A DNA stretch of 22,538 bases from Bacteroidales bacterium UBA6828 (GTDB lineage: Bacteria; Bacteroidota; Bacteroidia; Bacteroidales; Paludibacteraceae): the NCBI GenBank assembly GCA_002452095.1, contig DKEG01000045.1, positions 1-22,538 on the forward strand, given 5' to 3'. This document shows, piece by piece, positions 7,995 through 15,486 of the stretch; the first letter of the stretch is position 1, and every line of letters starts with the position of its first letter. A model generated the notes under the pieces. That model made no database searches. It was given only the letters and a program-made list of their open reading frames with translations, and was not told where the DNA came from. The position numbers and the translations under genes are program-made.

Positions 7995-8354
7995 TTAACA
8001 GAGTTCAACGTCCTCCACTTTGTCAATAAGACTTATCAACTTATGCCCGTCCACGTCCATTTGCTCTAACAGTGCATTAGTAGTTGGGAAAGTCTCTAAT
8101 AAAGGTTTCTTTGTCTCGTCTGTCCGAAAAGCACAATCTTCGTACACCCGAATAAAGTATTGTACTCCGTTGTACCAAAACGATACATCTGCTCCTTGTA
8201 CAGCGAATTCATAAAAGAAAACCTGTTGGTTCCACGTGGCATAGCCCAAGTTTTCACCACCGTACTTAGCCATATGCGGTGGATATTTGATATTGTATGG
8301 ATAGCCCAACAAATCCCGTCCGACTACACCTTGTTCTACTTTAGAAAGTGCCAT
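7995..8354 (-). CDS. Hypothetical protein, last gene of an overlapping three-gene set
   Basis: A 119-residue protein I do not recognise. It is rich in aromatic residues (stretches such as YPYNIKYPPHMAKYGG and FFYEFAVQGADVSFWYNG), with an acidic C-terminus (DKVEDVELC). There is no signal peptide and no membrane segment. Its ATG lies inside the end of the upstream gene; the 14-base overlap ATGGCACTTTCTAA contains that gene's stop, so translation is probably coupled. Small, acidic, and placed directly after a His-rich protein of phage/toxin flavour, it has the profile of an immunity or partner protein, but that is inference from layout only. Confidence 0.7.
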   Translation of the reverse strand: MALSKVEQGVVGRDLLGYPYNIKYPPHMAKYGGENLGYATWNQQVFFYEFAVQGADVSFWYNGVQYFIRVYEDCAFRTDETKKPLLETFPTTNALLEQMDVDGHKLISLIDKVEDVELC

Positions 8355-8718
8355 AGTTTATAATCTGTTTGTATAGTTTTTGCATATCAGATGTTAGCGG
8401 ATGCCCTTCTTTATCTTGTCTCCCTTCTTTCCTATAGTGGAAATGCGGGGATAAGCCATAGTGGTCGTGAGTATGGATAGAATACTTCTTTTTACCATTT
8501 TCATCATACTCCGCTATCTCTTTCACATTCTTTCCGTCCTTATAGAATGACACGTAAATTCTGTTTGGTGTATGGCTTTCCTCCGGCAATTTACCACCTC
8601 GTCCATTTGCCTGCATTTCCAAAAATTTGATATTATCTCCTATGGAAAACAAAGTATAGTACTCCCTATTTTCAGTGCTCTCCAGTACGCCCGAAGCGTG
8701 GCTTCCGTTAGCACCCAT
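8341..8718 (-). CDS. Small protein with GSHASG and HTHDHYG-PHFH motifs, phage/toxin-like
   Basis: A 125-residue protein beginning MGANGSHASGVL and carrying LPEESHTPNRIYVSFY, then a His-rich segment, SIHTHDHYGLSPHFHY (about residues 79-95). Similar arrangements are, from memory and without a search, seen at the C-terminal ends of phage head-morphogenesis and polymorphic-toxin proteins; the clustered His/Asp could bind metal. No signal peptide. The ATG overlaps the end of the DUF4417-like gene by 11 bases (ATGGGTGCTAA), and the next gene overlaps its own end, so all three are likely one translationally coupled unit. It could be a free-standing toxin-like domain or a remnant of a larger phage protein. 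Confidence 0.7.
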   Translation of the reverse strand: MGANGSHASGVLESTENREYYTLFSIGDNIKFLEMQANGRGGKLPEESHTPNRIYVSFYKDGKNVKEIAEYDENGKKKYSIHTHDHYGLSPHFHYRKEGRQDKEGHPLTSDMQKLYKQIINYGTF

Positions 8719-9376
8719 AGCGCATCCTCCTGATTATAGGGTTCTCAAAATAGACACTTATCGCCTCATTTTCATTCGGCATTTTCGTGCCATAGCGGAT
8801 AATACGCTCCGGTTGCAGTGTCTCTATTGCCTTTTCATAACCGCGTAACCAGAGATTTCGTGCCACCGGATCCGAGTTTACACCATTGCTATTAATGGCA
8901 ATGGTAGTATGTTTTGGGATACCGGCAAAAGCATATTCATAACTATCGGGAAGCGACCAACTCACATTGGCAATAACATTCACACCGTGCGTCTGCAAAT
9001 ATGCTCCCATTGCATTATTCATACAATTATTGTGGTAGCGTGTAAAATACGGCATATCACGATATTGCGACATATCGGGTGTAATCACATATTTGAATTG
9101 CCGCAATCGCTCAACATACTTTTCGGGTGTCCGATAGAGCGAGACAAACCGCCAGTCGTGTATATAAAAATGCACTACGGCATCATAATTCGTGCATTTC
9201 TTACTCATTGCTTCTTGAAAATTCAGCAACTGATTTGGTAACTTGCCCACATAATACGATGCAATCATCGGCACCTTTGTTTTGGGTTCCAACAGCAGAT
9301 TTTTCTGGCACGCAAGCCATAGCGTTTCTGCATTTCGCTGTCCATTGGTGAATGGAATAACATTAGCTTTCTTCAT
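8708..9376 (-). CDS. DUF4417-like protein
   Basis: A 222-residue protein resembling the DUF4417 family, a family of unknown function frequent in phages and mobile islands. Supporting features are the order VITPDMSQYRDMPY (about 106-119), a following Asn/Cys-rich segment, GAYLQTHGVNVIANVSW, AFAGIPKHTTIAINSNGV, and the C-terminal LQPERIIRYG. It is cytoplasmic, without membrane segments. It is the first gene of a three-gene overlapping set. No TAnnTTTG promoter was found directly upstream; the region 9377-9450 is AT-rich. The family assignment is by recalled pattern, not by a search. Confidence 0.75.
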   Translation of the reverse strand: MKKANVIPFTNGQRNAETLWLACQKNLLLEPKTKVPMIASYYVGKLPNQLLNFQEAMSKKCTNYDAVVHFYIHDWRFVSLYRTPEKYVERLRQFKYVITPDMSQYRDMPYFTRYHNNCMNNAMGAYLQTHGVNVIANVSWSLPDSYEYAFAGIPKHTTIAINSNGVNSDPVARNLWLRGYEKAIETLQPERIIRYGTKMPNENEAISVYFENPIIRRMRYGC

Positions 9377-9454
9377 TAGAAAGTTAGGGTTTATAATTTA
9401 TAAAGTGATTTTTTGCACATTATAGCGCAAAAAACGCATTTTTATCACTCCAAA

Positions 9455-9486
9455 TTTGCCCAACTATGAAAAAAGCAGTAATTTTG
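9455..9486 (+). promoter_or_regulatory. Perfect promoter of candidate ncRNA 2
   Basis: TTTG at 9455-9458, 20 bases, then TAATTTTG at 9479-9486. The 19 bases around the -7 box (AAAAAAGCAGTAATTTTGC) are identical to those of the promoter at 65-96, although the flanks differ. Confidence 0.75.
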
Positions 9487-9490
9487 CAAA

Positions 9491-9615
9491 CCGATTTTCC
9501 CATAGATGGTGTGATGGTAAAGGCTCTGTAAGTATCTTCCACAACTTCTAAAACCTTATTTCTCGCGCTGTCTTTATCCCGTTTCAATGTGCAAGATTGA
9601 AACGGGATTTCTTTT
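9491..9615 (+). ncRNA. Candidate small RNA, about 120 nt
   Basis: A stretch bounded by a perfect promoter and a strong terminator on the + strand, lying between two - strand genes. The short ORFs that cross it run through the terminator and look spurious. Apart from the terminator, a weak CCAT/ATGG pairing near 9500-9516 is the only helix seen. AGGCTCTGTA at 9521-9530 is perfectly complementary to 273-282 in candidate ncRNA 1. Its end lies just 16 bases from the stop of the convergent gene at 9631. I do not recognise the family. Confidence 0.55.
9576..9615 (+). terminator. Intrinsic terminator of candidate ncRNA 2
   Basis: ATCCCGTTTCAAT at 9576-9588 pairs perfectly with 9596-9608 (13 bp, loop GTGCAAG), followed by TTCTTTT on the + strand. 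On the - strand no T-run follows, so it acts on the + strand. Confidence 0.85.
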
Positions 9616-9630
9616 CCAAGATAATCTCCA

Positions 9631-10029
9631 TTATTCTGCCGCACCTCCTTTTTTCTTCCGTGTTATTCGTTTCGACATCTTATATACCGTTCCGCCCGCT
9701 ATACTATCCAAATCATTTTCGCGAGACAGGTCAAAAATATAGGTCCAAGTCTTATAAGCGTATTTCAGCAAATCAAACATTGCTTGTGTCGGAATATAAT
9801 AATATACTCCCGCCGTTGCAACCTTCAGTGTTTGCGGGTCTTCTTCTGCTACAAAGACCATATACAACACATCTTCGTTTTCATCGTCTTGTGCAAATTT
9901 TACCAAAGTTCCTTTTCTCAACTGTAACGCTTCTGCCGTCCCTGCAGGGAACCCTAACTTTCCGCTTGATTGTATCGTACATTTAAGTTTTGTTTTACAA
10001 ACGCTTGTATCGATAAATTTTAATCCCAT
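9631..10029 (-). CDS. Hypothetical protein, phage/island type
   Basis: A 132-residue protein opening with MGLKFIDTSVCKTKLKCTIQ and ending in a basic tail (RITRKKKGGAAE). It contains SGKLGFPAGTAEALQLRKGT and a following beta-rich stretch with many aromatic residues. I recall similar hypothetical proteins in Bacteroidota prophages and conjugative elements, but cannot name a function. The N-terminal half (a short beta hairpin, GKLGF..., then LRKGTLVKF) loosely suggests a small SH3/AbrB-like barrel. The gene has its own perfect promoter 25-60 bases upstream, so it is a single-gene unit. Confidence 0.75.
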   Translation of the reverse strand: MGLKFIDTSVCKTKLKCTIQSSGKLGFPAGTAEALQLRKGTLVKFAQDDENEDVLYMVFVAEEDPQTLKVATAGVYYYIPTQAMFDLLKYAYKTWTYIFDLSRENDLDSIAGGTVYKMSKRITRKKKGGAAE

Positions 10030-10053
10030 ACTTTTCTATTTTATATTATGCTG

Positions 10054-10085
10054 CAAAATTACGATTTAATTCTTATGTATGCAAA
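10054..10085 (-). promoter_or_regulatory. Promoter of the 132-residue hypothetical gene
   Basis: On the - strand TTTG (10085-10082) is followed after 20 bases by TAATTTTG (10061-10054), a perfect Bacteroidota promoter. The start codon at 10029 lies 25 bases downstream. Confidence 0.8.
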
Positions 10086-10113
10086 TTATAAATATTCCTT
10101 TCGCCAAATCCAT

Positions 10114-10156
10114 AAACACAAAACGCAGCCTATTTTTCAGACTGCGTTTTGTGTTT
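10114..10156 (-). terminator. 15-bp hairpin downstream of the DUF362 gene
   Basis: AAACACAAAACGCAG at 10114-10128 is an exact inverted complement of 10142-10156, with a 13-base loop. It lies between the end of the DUF362 gene (10255) and the promoter at 10054-10085, so it probably ends the DUF362 transcript. A T-rich arm at the stem base, rather than a separate T-run, would supply the U-tract. Confidence 0.65.
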
Positions 10157-10254
10157 GTAATTACTCTATCTTTGCAATATATTTATCTGCCACATATCTA
10201 CATCCTGTATCTTGTTTTACTGCAACATAGCAGACTATTTGCAGGAGTATGCAT

Positions 10255-11670
10255 TTACTTGCTGAGGGATTCCACGAAGGCGTTCACAATGGGCAGACAC
10301 TCGGTGGGGTCAGTGATGCCGTGGAGACGCTGCTCAAGGGGACACTCGCCCGTATGGTCGTGATTAGGGATATAGTCAAGCATCTCGTTGTACTGCACCT
10401 CAACGCCCGCTTTTTGCAACATAGCAAGTGCCTCTTTGGAAATGGATTCCGTGGTGGCATAGCGGACACCGTCGGCAATCATCAGAGCCGCAGCACCTTT
10501 GCCGATAATCTTGTCCGCCACGGCAGCACCTTGCAATGTGCGTGAGTTCTGCAGGTCGTACAGATCGCGCACACCGTGTTGCGTGTAGGTAGTCTGCTCG
10601 CCGCGGTTGCGCACCACAAGCGACAGTTGGTTCTCTTTCAGGTAGTTGAGCATATCCTCGCCGTCAATGCTGACCATATGGTAGTTGCGTGTGCCGAGAC
10701 CAATCTCCGCCGCACGCTCAATAGTATGGATGCCGTGGCGCGAGTTAATACGCTCAATGAGCGCCGCAGCATTGTCGTCCTCGGTGGACGGATAGTTGAA
10801 TACCAAATCCACACAGGCTTGGTCGAGTGCCACGGGGTCAAGCGAGGCAAGGATACCGACATTCTTCATCTCGGGGGCTGCAGGGTGGTTGCTGCAGTCG
10901 CAATCCACAGACAGATTGTTCATCACGTTGATATACACCGTGCGGACGCAGTCCGTACCGAGTTCTTTATTCTTGGTTACATTGAAATACTGATGCACGC
11001 CGTCGGCAGCCGAAGCCATCGACTCAAGGAAATCGTCCTGTTTGGCTTTTGTCCAGAACTGCCCTTCGGGTTTGTCCAATTCGCCGGCGGTATGGATATA
11101 CACTTTGCCGTTGCTCGAGGCGAAGCCGATACTCTGGTTCTTCAGCACGCCGCCGAAGCCGCCTGCGGTATGCCCTTTGAAATGGGCAAGGTTGATAAGG
11201 AAATCGTAGTTCCGGATATGCGAGCCGACAAGGTCGTACTTGATGTGTGCCGTGTCGCGAACAGGGATTTTTATCTCGCCGTCGGCATCCAGAATGTCGC
11301 ACGGGGCGATGGCTGCCCAGCCGTGGTCAACCAGCACCTGCTTGTGGGTTTCGGTTTGGAAACGCGGTCCCTGATATGCCACATTGCACTCCACAATCGT
11401 GCCTTGCACTTTGTCCACCAACGGCTTGACCAACTGCGGGTTGAGAAAGTTATGCCCGCCCGGTTCGCCCGTGGAGACCTTCACTGCCACTTTGCCTTGC
11501 GGCTCCACACCGAGGGCTTGGAAGATGCGCACCAATGACTCCTGCGAAATCTCCTGCGTCATATACACCACAGCCGTGTCCTGCACGGGTGCCGCCTGTT
11601 GCTCTGCAGGCTTGCTTTGGCACGCCGTCATTGCGGCTGCCGCCAAAAGGAAAAGAAATACCTTTTTCAT
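10255..11670 (-). CDS. DUF362-domain lipoprotein
   Basis: A 471-residue protein from the chosen start at 11670, where MKKVFLFLLAAAAMTAC gives a clean lipoprotein signal peptide with Cys17. An upstream in-frame Met at 11718 lies inside the promoter -7 region and is rejected. The mature part matches DUF362, for example VKVSTGEPGGHNFLNPQLVK, NLAHFKGHTAGGFGGVLKNQ and the later SLDPVALDQACVDL. The N-terminal domain spans roughly residues 40-320. No ferredoxin-like Cys cluster is seen. The C-terminal segment (IPNHDHTGECPLEQRLHG) has a His/Cys group that could bind metal. The family's function is unsettled. Transcribed alone from a promoter at 11716-11747. Confidence 0.88.
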   Translation of the reverse strand: MKKVFLFLLAAAAMTACQSKPAEQQAAPVQDTAVVYMTQEISQESLVRIFQALGVEPQGKVAVKVSTGEPGGHNFLNPQLVKPLVDKVQGTIVECNVAYQGPRFQTETHKQVLVDHGWAAIAPCDILDADGEIKIPVRDTAHIKYDLVGSHIRNYDFLINLAHFKGHTAGGFGGVLKNQSIGFASSNGKVYIHTAGELDKPEGQFWTKAKQDDFLESMASAADGVHQYFNVTKNKELGTDCVRTVYINVMNNLSVDCDCSNHPAAPEMKNVGILASLDPVALDQACVDLVFNYPSTEDDNAAALIERINSRHGIHTIERAAEIGLGTRNYHMVSIDGEDMLNYLKENQLSLVVRNRGEQTTYTQHGVRDLYDLQNSRTLQGAAVADKIIGKGAAALMIADGVRYATTESISKEALAMLQKAGVEVQYNEMLDYIPNHDHTGECPLEQRLHGITDPTECLPIVNAFVESLSK

Positions 11671-11715
11671 ATAAGTATGAATTAAAAACAATGAATTACG
11701 AATGACTTTCCGCTG

Positions 11716-11747
11716 CAAAATTACAATAAAAAACAGAAACTTGCAAC
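11716..11747 (-). promoter_or_regulatory. Promoter of the DUF362 lipoprotein gene, overlapping the thrS terminator
   Basis: On the - strand GTTG (11747-11744), 20 bases, then TAATTTTG (11723-11716). The -33 box lies in the loop, and the spacer in the right arm and T-run, of the thrS terminator. Confidence 0.7.
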
Positions 11748-11788
11748 CCCTTACCGCAAGACAGGTAAATCGGGTACAAGTTTCTGTA
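11733..11788 (-). terminator. thrS terminator
   Basis: ACAGAAACTTG (11733-11743) and CAAGTTTCTGT (11778-11788) are exact inverted complements (11 bp). An inner TTACC/GGTAA hairpin folds the loop. A run of T residues follows on the - strand. Confidence 0.75.
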
Positions 11789-11822
11789 ATTAAGGTAGCC
11801 CGTCAGGGGCAAATATCTTCTA

Positions 11823-13811
11823 TCAATAAGCGTTCATCTGTGCTTTGACGGTCGAGTTGATAAAGTCAGCGAACTCTTGCACGGTCATCAGGCCTTTGTC
11901 CTCGGCACCCTGCTGGCGGACACTGACCAGACCCTGCTCCGCCTCTTTCTCGCCCACTACCAGCATAAACGGAATACGCTTCAACTCGTTGTCGCGGATC
12001 TTGCGCCCGAGTTTCTCGTTGCGGTCGTCCACTACGACACGCACATCCTGTGCCTCAAGCATCTCCTTCACCTTCCAAGCATAGTCGTTGCTTTTCTCGG
12101 AGATAGGCAATACCACAGCCTGATCGGGCGTGAGCCACAACGGGAACTTACCCGCAGTATGCTCTATCAGCACAGCCACAAAACGCTCCATCGAACCGAA
12201 CGGCGCACGGTGTATCATCACAGGGCGGTGCTTCTGGTTGTCTTCACCCGTGTATTCCAACTCAAAACGCTCGGGCAGATTGTAGTCCACTTGGATAGTA
12301 CCCAACTGCCAACGGCGACCGATAGCGTCTCGGACCATAAAGTCGAGTTTCGGACCATAGAATGCTGCTTCGCCGTACTCAATCTTGGCATTGAGGTTCT
12401 TCTCGCGGCAAGCCTCTATGATAGCCGTTTCCGCCTTCTCCCAGACCTCGTCAGAACCTACGTATTTGGTGGTATTCTTCGGGTCGCGGAGCGAAATCTG
12501 CGCTTCGAAGTTCTTGAAATCCAAAGCCTTGAAGATAATCTCGATAATCTCCATCACGCGGATAAACTCGTCCTTCACCTGGTCGGGGCGGCAGAAGATA
12601 TGGGCATCGTCCTGCGTAAACGAGCGCACACGCGTCAGTCCGTGCAACTCACCCGACTGCTCATAGCGATAGACGGTACCGAACTCCGCACAGCGGAAAG
12701 GCAACTCCTTATAGGAATGCGGGCTGTTCTTGTAGATAGCGCAGTGGTGCGGACAGTTCATCGGCTTGAGCATATACACCTCGCCCTCCTCCGGTGTGGT
12801 GATAGGCTGGAACGAGTCCTTGCCGTAGTGGTCCCAGTGTCCGGAAGTTACATATAGTTGTTTGCTACCGATATGCGGAGTGATAACCTGCTGATAGCCA
12901 TAGCGTTTCTGTATCTTCTTGAGGAAATCCTCAAGACGCAGACGCAATGCCGTACCTTTGGGCAACCAGATAGGCAGTCCCTTGCCCACCATATCGGAGA
13001 ACATAAAGAGTTCCAACTCCTTGCCGATCTTGCGGTGGTCGCGTTTCTTGGCTTCTTCCAGGAGAGCCAAGTATTCGTCCAACATGGCTTTTTTCGGGAA
13101 CGAGATACCATATATACGGGTCATCATCGGGCGTTTCTCGTCGCCGCGCCAGTAGGCAGCCGCACAACTGAGCACTTTCACCGCCTTGATAGGCTCGGTA
13201 GAAAGGAGGTGCGGACCTTTACAGAGGTCGGTGAATGCACCTTGTGTATAAGTGGTGATGTGTCCGTCTTCGAGGTCGGAGATGAGTTCGCACTTGTAGA
13301 TTTGCCCTTTGTCGCCAAACTCTTTGAGGGCGTCCGCCTTGGAAATACTCTTCTTTACGAGGTGCTCTTTGCGGTTGCGCAACTCCATCATCTTCTGCTC
13401 GATAGCGGGGAAATCACTCTCTTTGATAGTCTGCCCTTCGGCGGGATAGACATCGTAGTAGAAACCATTTTCGATAGCGGGACCGATACCGAACTGGATA
13501 CCCGGATACAACTCCTGCAAAGCCTCTGCCATCAAGTGGCTCGAAGTGTGCCAGAAAGCGTGCTTTGCCTCAGGGTCGTCCCATTTGTGGAGACGGATTT
13601 GGCTGTCTTCGGTTATAGGGGTGTTGAGTTCCACAATACTCCACCCTTCGCCCTGCTCCTCGATGGTCTCGGGTTGGTTGGTAATAGGTTTGATACTTGC
13701 CACAAGGATGTCTTGCGCCAAACGACTGCTGATACTCTCAGCCACTTGGAGAGGCGTAACGCCGCTCTCATACTCGCGGACACTACCGTCCGGAAACGAA
13801 ATTTTAATCAT
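11823..13811 (-). CDS. thrS: Threonyl-tRNA synthetase
   Basis: A 662-residue class II aminoacyl-tRNA synthetase that charges tRNA-Thr. An N-terminal TGS domain (residues 1-65) is followed by the second additional (editing) domain with His88-x3-His92 (HTSSH) and CKGPH, which hydrolyse mischarged Ser-tRNA. The catalytic core includes KPMNCPHHCAIY (zinc-binding Cys), YRYEQSGELHGL and HRAPFGSMERF, and the C-terminal anticodon-binding domain starts near VVLPISEKSNDYAWKVKE. Length is normal. The start at 13811 (MIKISFPDGS) is chosen because it begins the TGS domain; 58 further in-frame codons upstream run through the promoter and are not translated. It has its own promoter and a structured terminator; a degraded IS3 element begins about 40 bases upstream of its -33 box. 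Confidence 0.97.
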   Translation of the reverse strand: MIKISFPDGSVREYESGVTPLQVAESISSRLAQDILVASIKPITNQPETIEEQGEGWSIVELNTPITEDSQIRLHKWDDPEAKHAFWHTSSHLMAEALQELYPGIQFGIGPAIENGFYYDVYPAEGQTIKESDFPAIEQKMMELRNRKEHLVKKSISKADALKEFGDKGQIYKCELISDLEDGHITTYTQGAFTDLCKGPHLLSTEPIKAVKVLSCAAAYWRGDEKRPMMTRIYGISFPKKAMLDEYLALLEEAKKRDHRKIGKELELFMFSDMVGKGLPIWLPKGTALRLRLEDFLKKIQKRYGYQQVITPHIGSKQLYVTSGHWDHYGKDSFQPITTPEEGEVYMLKPMNCPHHCAIYKNSPHSYKELPFRCAEFGTVYRYEQSGELHGLTRVRSFTQDDAHIFCRPDQVKDEFIRVMEIIEIIFKALDFKNFEAQISLRDPKNTTKYVGSDEVWEKAETAIIEACREKNLNAKIEYGEAAFYGPKLDFMVRDAIGRRWQLGTIQVDYNLPERFELEYTGEDNQKHRPVMIHRAPFGSMERFVAVLIEHTAGKFPLWLTPDQAVVLPISEKSNDYAWKVKEMLEAQDVRVVVDDRNEKLGRKIRDNELKRIPFMLVVGEKEAEQGLVSVRQQGAEDKGLMTVQEFADFINSTVKAQMNAY

Positions 13812-13871
13812 AATAAACGTACAAATGTTTACGGCTCGGGACGAACAAATGCCCTTTCGCCAATTCGGGGA

Positions 13872-13903
13872 CAAAGATACTGCTTTTTCTCCATATACGC
13901 AAC
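13872..13903 (-). promoter_or_regulatory. thrS promoter
   Basis: On the - strand GTTG (13903-13900), 20 bases, then TATCTTTG (13879-13872). The leader to the ATG at 13811 is about 55 bases; no T-box-like structure was recognised in it. Confidence 0.65.
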
Positions 13904-13976
13904 AACCGCTTTCTACTGCCCCGCAAAAAAGTATCTGTCTTGGTACAGAAAAAGTTGACTCAAAAAAGTCAAAAAA

Positions 13977-14381
13977 ATGAGTCAAAAAGAAGAATAGTTA
14001 TCGAGAGTCTCTGCGTCAAAATCTCGAAAAAGGACAAGTTATACCACCGAGTTTAAGCGTCAGAAAGTGTGTGAATACTTTCAGTCCGGTATGGGAATTG
14101 TGGCGTTTAGTAAAAAGGTCGGTTTGCCAACTATGACGCTACACCAATGGGTAACAGCGTTCAAAGAGGCTCAACCCGCCATAGTAAACAGCATTATGAC
14201 AAAAGACGAAAAGACCCGCGCTTTGGAAGAAGAGGTAGCCCAACTGAAGCGCGAATTAGTAAAGGCAACCAAGGAGCGCGACAAAGCCCAAGCCCGTGCC
14301 CAAGCATGGGAGACAATGGTGGATGTAGCAGAATAAATGTTCGGTATTGAGATACGAAAAAAAGCCGGCACCAAACAATAA
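13977..14381 (+). pseudogene. IS3-family transposase OrfA (helix-turn-helix subunit), two internal stops
   Basis: The natural reading frame starts at ATG 13977 (MSQKEE) and runs to TAA at 14379-14381. It is cut by TAG at 13995-13997 (codon 7, fitting a CAG-to-TAG change) and by TAA at 14334-14336. Between the stops it encodes LSRVSASKSRKRTSYTTEFK..., a helix-turn-helix (about GMGIVAFSKKVGLPTMTLHQ) and a long Lys/Glu-rich leucine-zipper-like coil ending in VDVAE. After the second stop the frame resumes with MFGIEIRKKAGTKQ, the typical OrfA tail. A GTG at 14067 could start a shorter product, but it would lack the beginning of the DNA-binding region. At 14357-14363 seven A residues form the slippery heptamer for -1 frameshifting into OrfB. 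Confidence 0.8.
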
Positions 14382-15321
14382 GTAGGCTCAAATCGGGGCA
14401 TAAGTTCAGACTGACAATGGTCGAAATATGCTCGTTGTTTGGTGCTACAAAGCAAGCCTACTATCGGCATGATGAACAGTTTCTTCAAAACCTTCTGTTG
14501 CGTGAACAGGTGGCATTGGACTATGCAGAGCGCATCCGCGCCATTGACCCGTGCATTGGCTGCAAGAAACTCCATATGATGTATGCGAAAGAGTTCCGTG
14601 ATGAGCATCCATTGGGCAGAGACCATTTTCTGCGTCTCATGGAGCAGCGCGGTCTGAAACTGCGCAGGCGGCAGTCCAAAGTACCCCGCACTACGGATTC
14701 GCGGCATAATATGCCCACCTATCCCAATCGCGTATGGGCAGTCATTCCCGAGCGTCCCAACCGGATTTGGGTGTCCGACATTACCTATATCAAAGTGTGG
14801 GACGATATGGAGCATGGGCTATACCATTTTTGCTATCTGGCATTGATAACGGATGCTTACAGCAAGATGGTTGTAGGGTATGCCGTGGGCGAGTCGTTGG
14901 ATCCATCCACCCGTTGGGGGCGTTGAAAATGGCATTGTCCACCTTGCCTCCGGACTTTGACTACAGCGGTCTGACGCACCATTCCGACCATGGTGTACAG
15001 TATGCAAGCAACCAATATGTGCAGGCATTGAGTGCCAAAGGCATAGCGATTAGCATGACCGAGAACGGCAATCCGAAGCATAATGCGGTGGCGGAACGTA
15101 TCAACAATACGATAAAGAATGAGTTTTTTGCCCAACTGCAGTTTACCTCTCAGGAGCAAGTGCAGCAGGAGGTGGCGAAAGCGGTGGTGTTTTACAATAC
15201 GTGCCGTCCGCATTGGAGTTTGAATGGTATGACGCCGTCGGAAGCCGCGCAGCAAGAGAGCGAGATACCGAAAAAATGGCGCAGTTATCGCGAAAATGCG
15301 ATAAAAAAGTCGGCAACGTAA
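14351..15321 (+). pseudogene. IS3-family transposase OrfB (DDE integrase core), frameshifted
   Basis: The -1 frame opened by the A7 slippery site encodes OrfB: KSRHQTISRLKSGHKFRLTM..., an HTH_21-like segment, then the rve core. The DDE residues are visible: Asp in NRIWVSDITYI, Asp in LTHHSDHGVQY, and Glu in NPKHNAVAERINN. The frame breaks at about 14897-14904: it reads ...AVGESLD then runs to a stop at 14926, while the +1 frame continues correctly with IHPLGALKMALSTL and on to the stop at 15321. Restoring one base there rejoins the protein. The element therefore cannot make its own transposase. Apart from the break, conservation is good, which suggests recent inactivation. Confidence 0.85.
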
Positions 15322-15353
15322 GAAAATGATTGGTAGTGTGCAGAAAGATATGT

Positions 15354-15415
15354 ACCTTTGCACGCAAAATACGTACAATGCGCCAAATACATATCTTTGC
15401 ACGCAAAATACGTAC
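15354..15415. repeat. Tandem 21-bp repeat carrying promoter-like -7 boxes
   Basis: CTTTGCACGCAAAATACGTAC occurs exactly at 15356-15376 and 15395-15415 (period 39). Each copy completes a TAnnTTTG box (TACCTTTG at 15353-15360, TATCTTTG at 15392-15399). An ATTG lies 20 bases before the first. TTTGC-AC-GCAAA in each copy is itself palindromic and overlaps the -7 box. No + strand gene follows for hundreds of bases. Confidence 0.75.
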
Positions 15416-15446
15416 GCGATGAGCAGGTAGGCAGAACACGAGCACC

Positions 15447-15486
15447 ATTTCCTAGTCAGGTGCCCGCGGGCATCTGACTAGGAAAT
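15447..15486. repeat. 40-bp near-perfect loopless palindrome
   Basis: The left half 15447-15466 (starting ATTTCCTAGTCAG) is complementary to the right half 15467-15486 (ending CTGACTAGGAAAT) at 19 of 20 positions; the only mismatch is G against A. There is no spacer. It is followed at 15496-15507 by a small TTCC-GAAA-GGAA hairpin. No T-run follows. It lies within the supposed right end of the IS3 element. Confidence 0.85.

Noticed and set aside
9420..9644. A 74-codon - strand frame over the second candidate RNA
   Set aside because: It runs through a strong + strand terminator and promoter and resembles no protein.
10576..11538. A 320-codon + strand frame
   Set aside because: Antisense to the DUF362 gene, which has full domain support, a signal peptide and a promoter.
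11671..11718. Upstream Met as the start of the DUF362 protein
   Set aside because: It lies in the promoter -7 region and would bury the lipoprotein signal peptide.
11877..13958. Two long + strand frames (326 and 366 codons)
   Set aside because: Both lie antisense to thrS, whose identity is certain.
13812..13985. N-terminal extension of ThrS of 58 residues
   Set aside because: It crosses the thrS promoter and the IS3 left end; the TGS domain begins at 13811.
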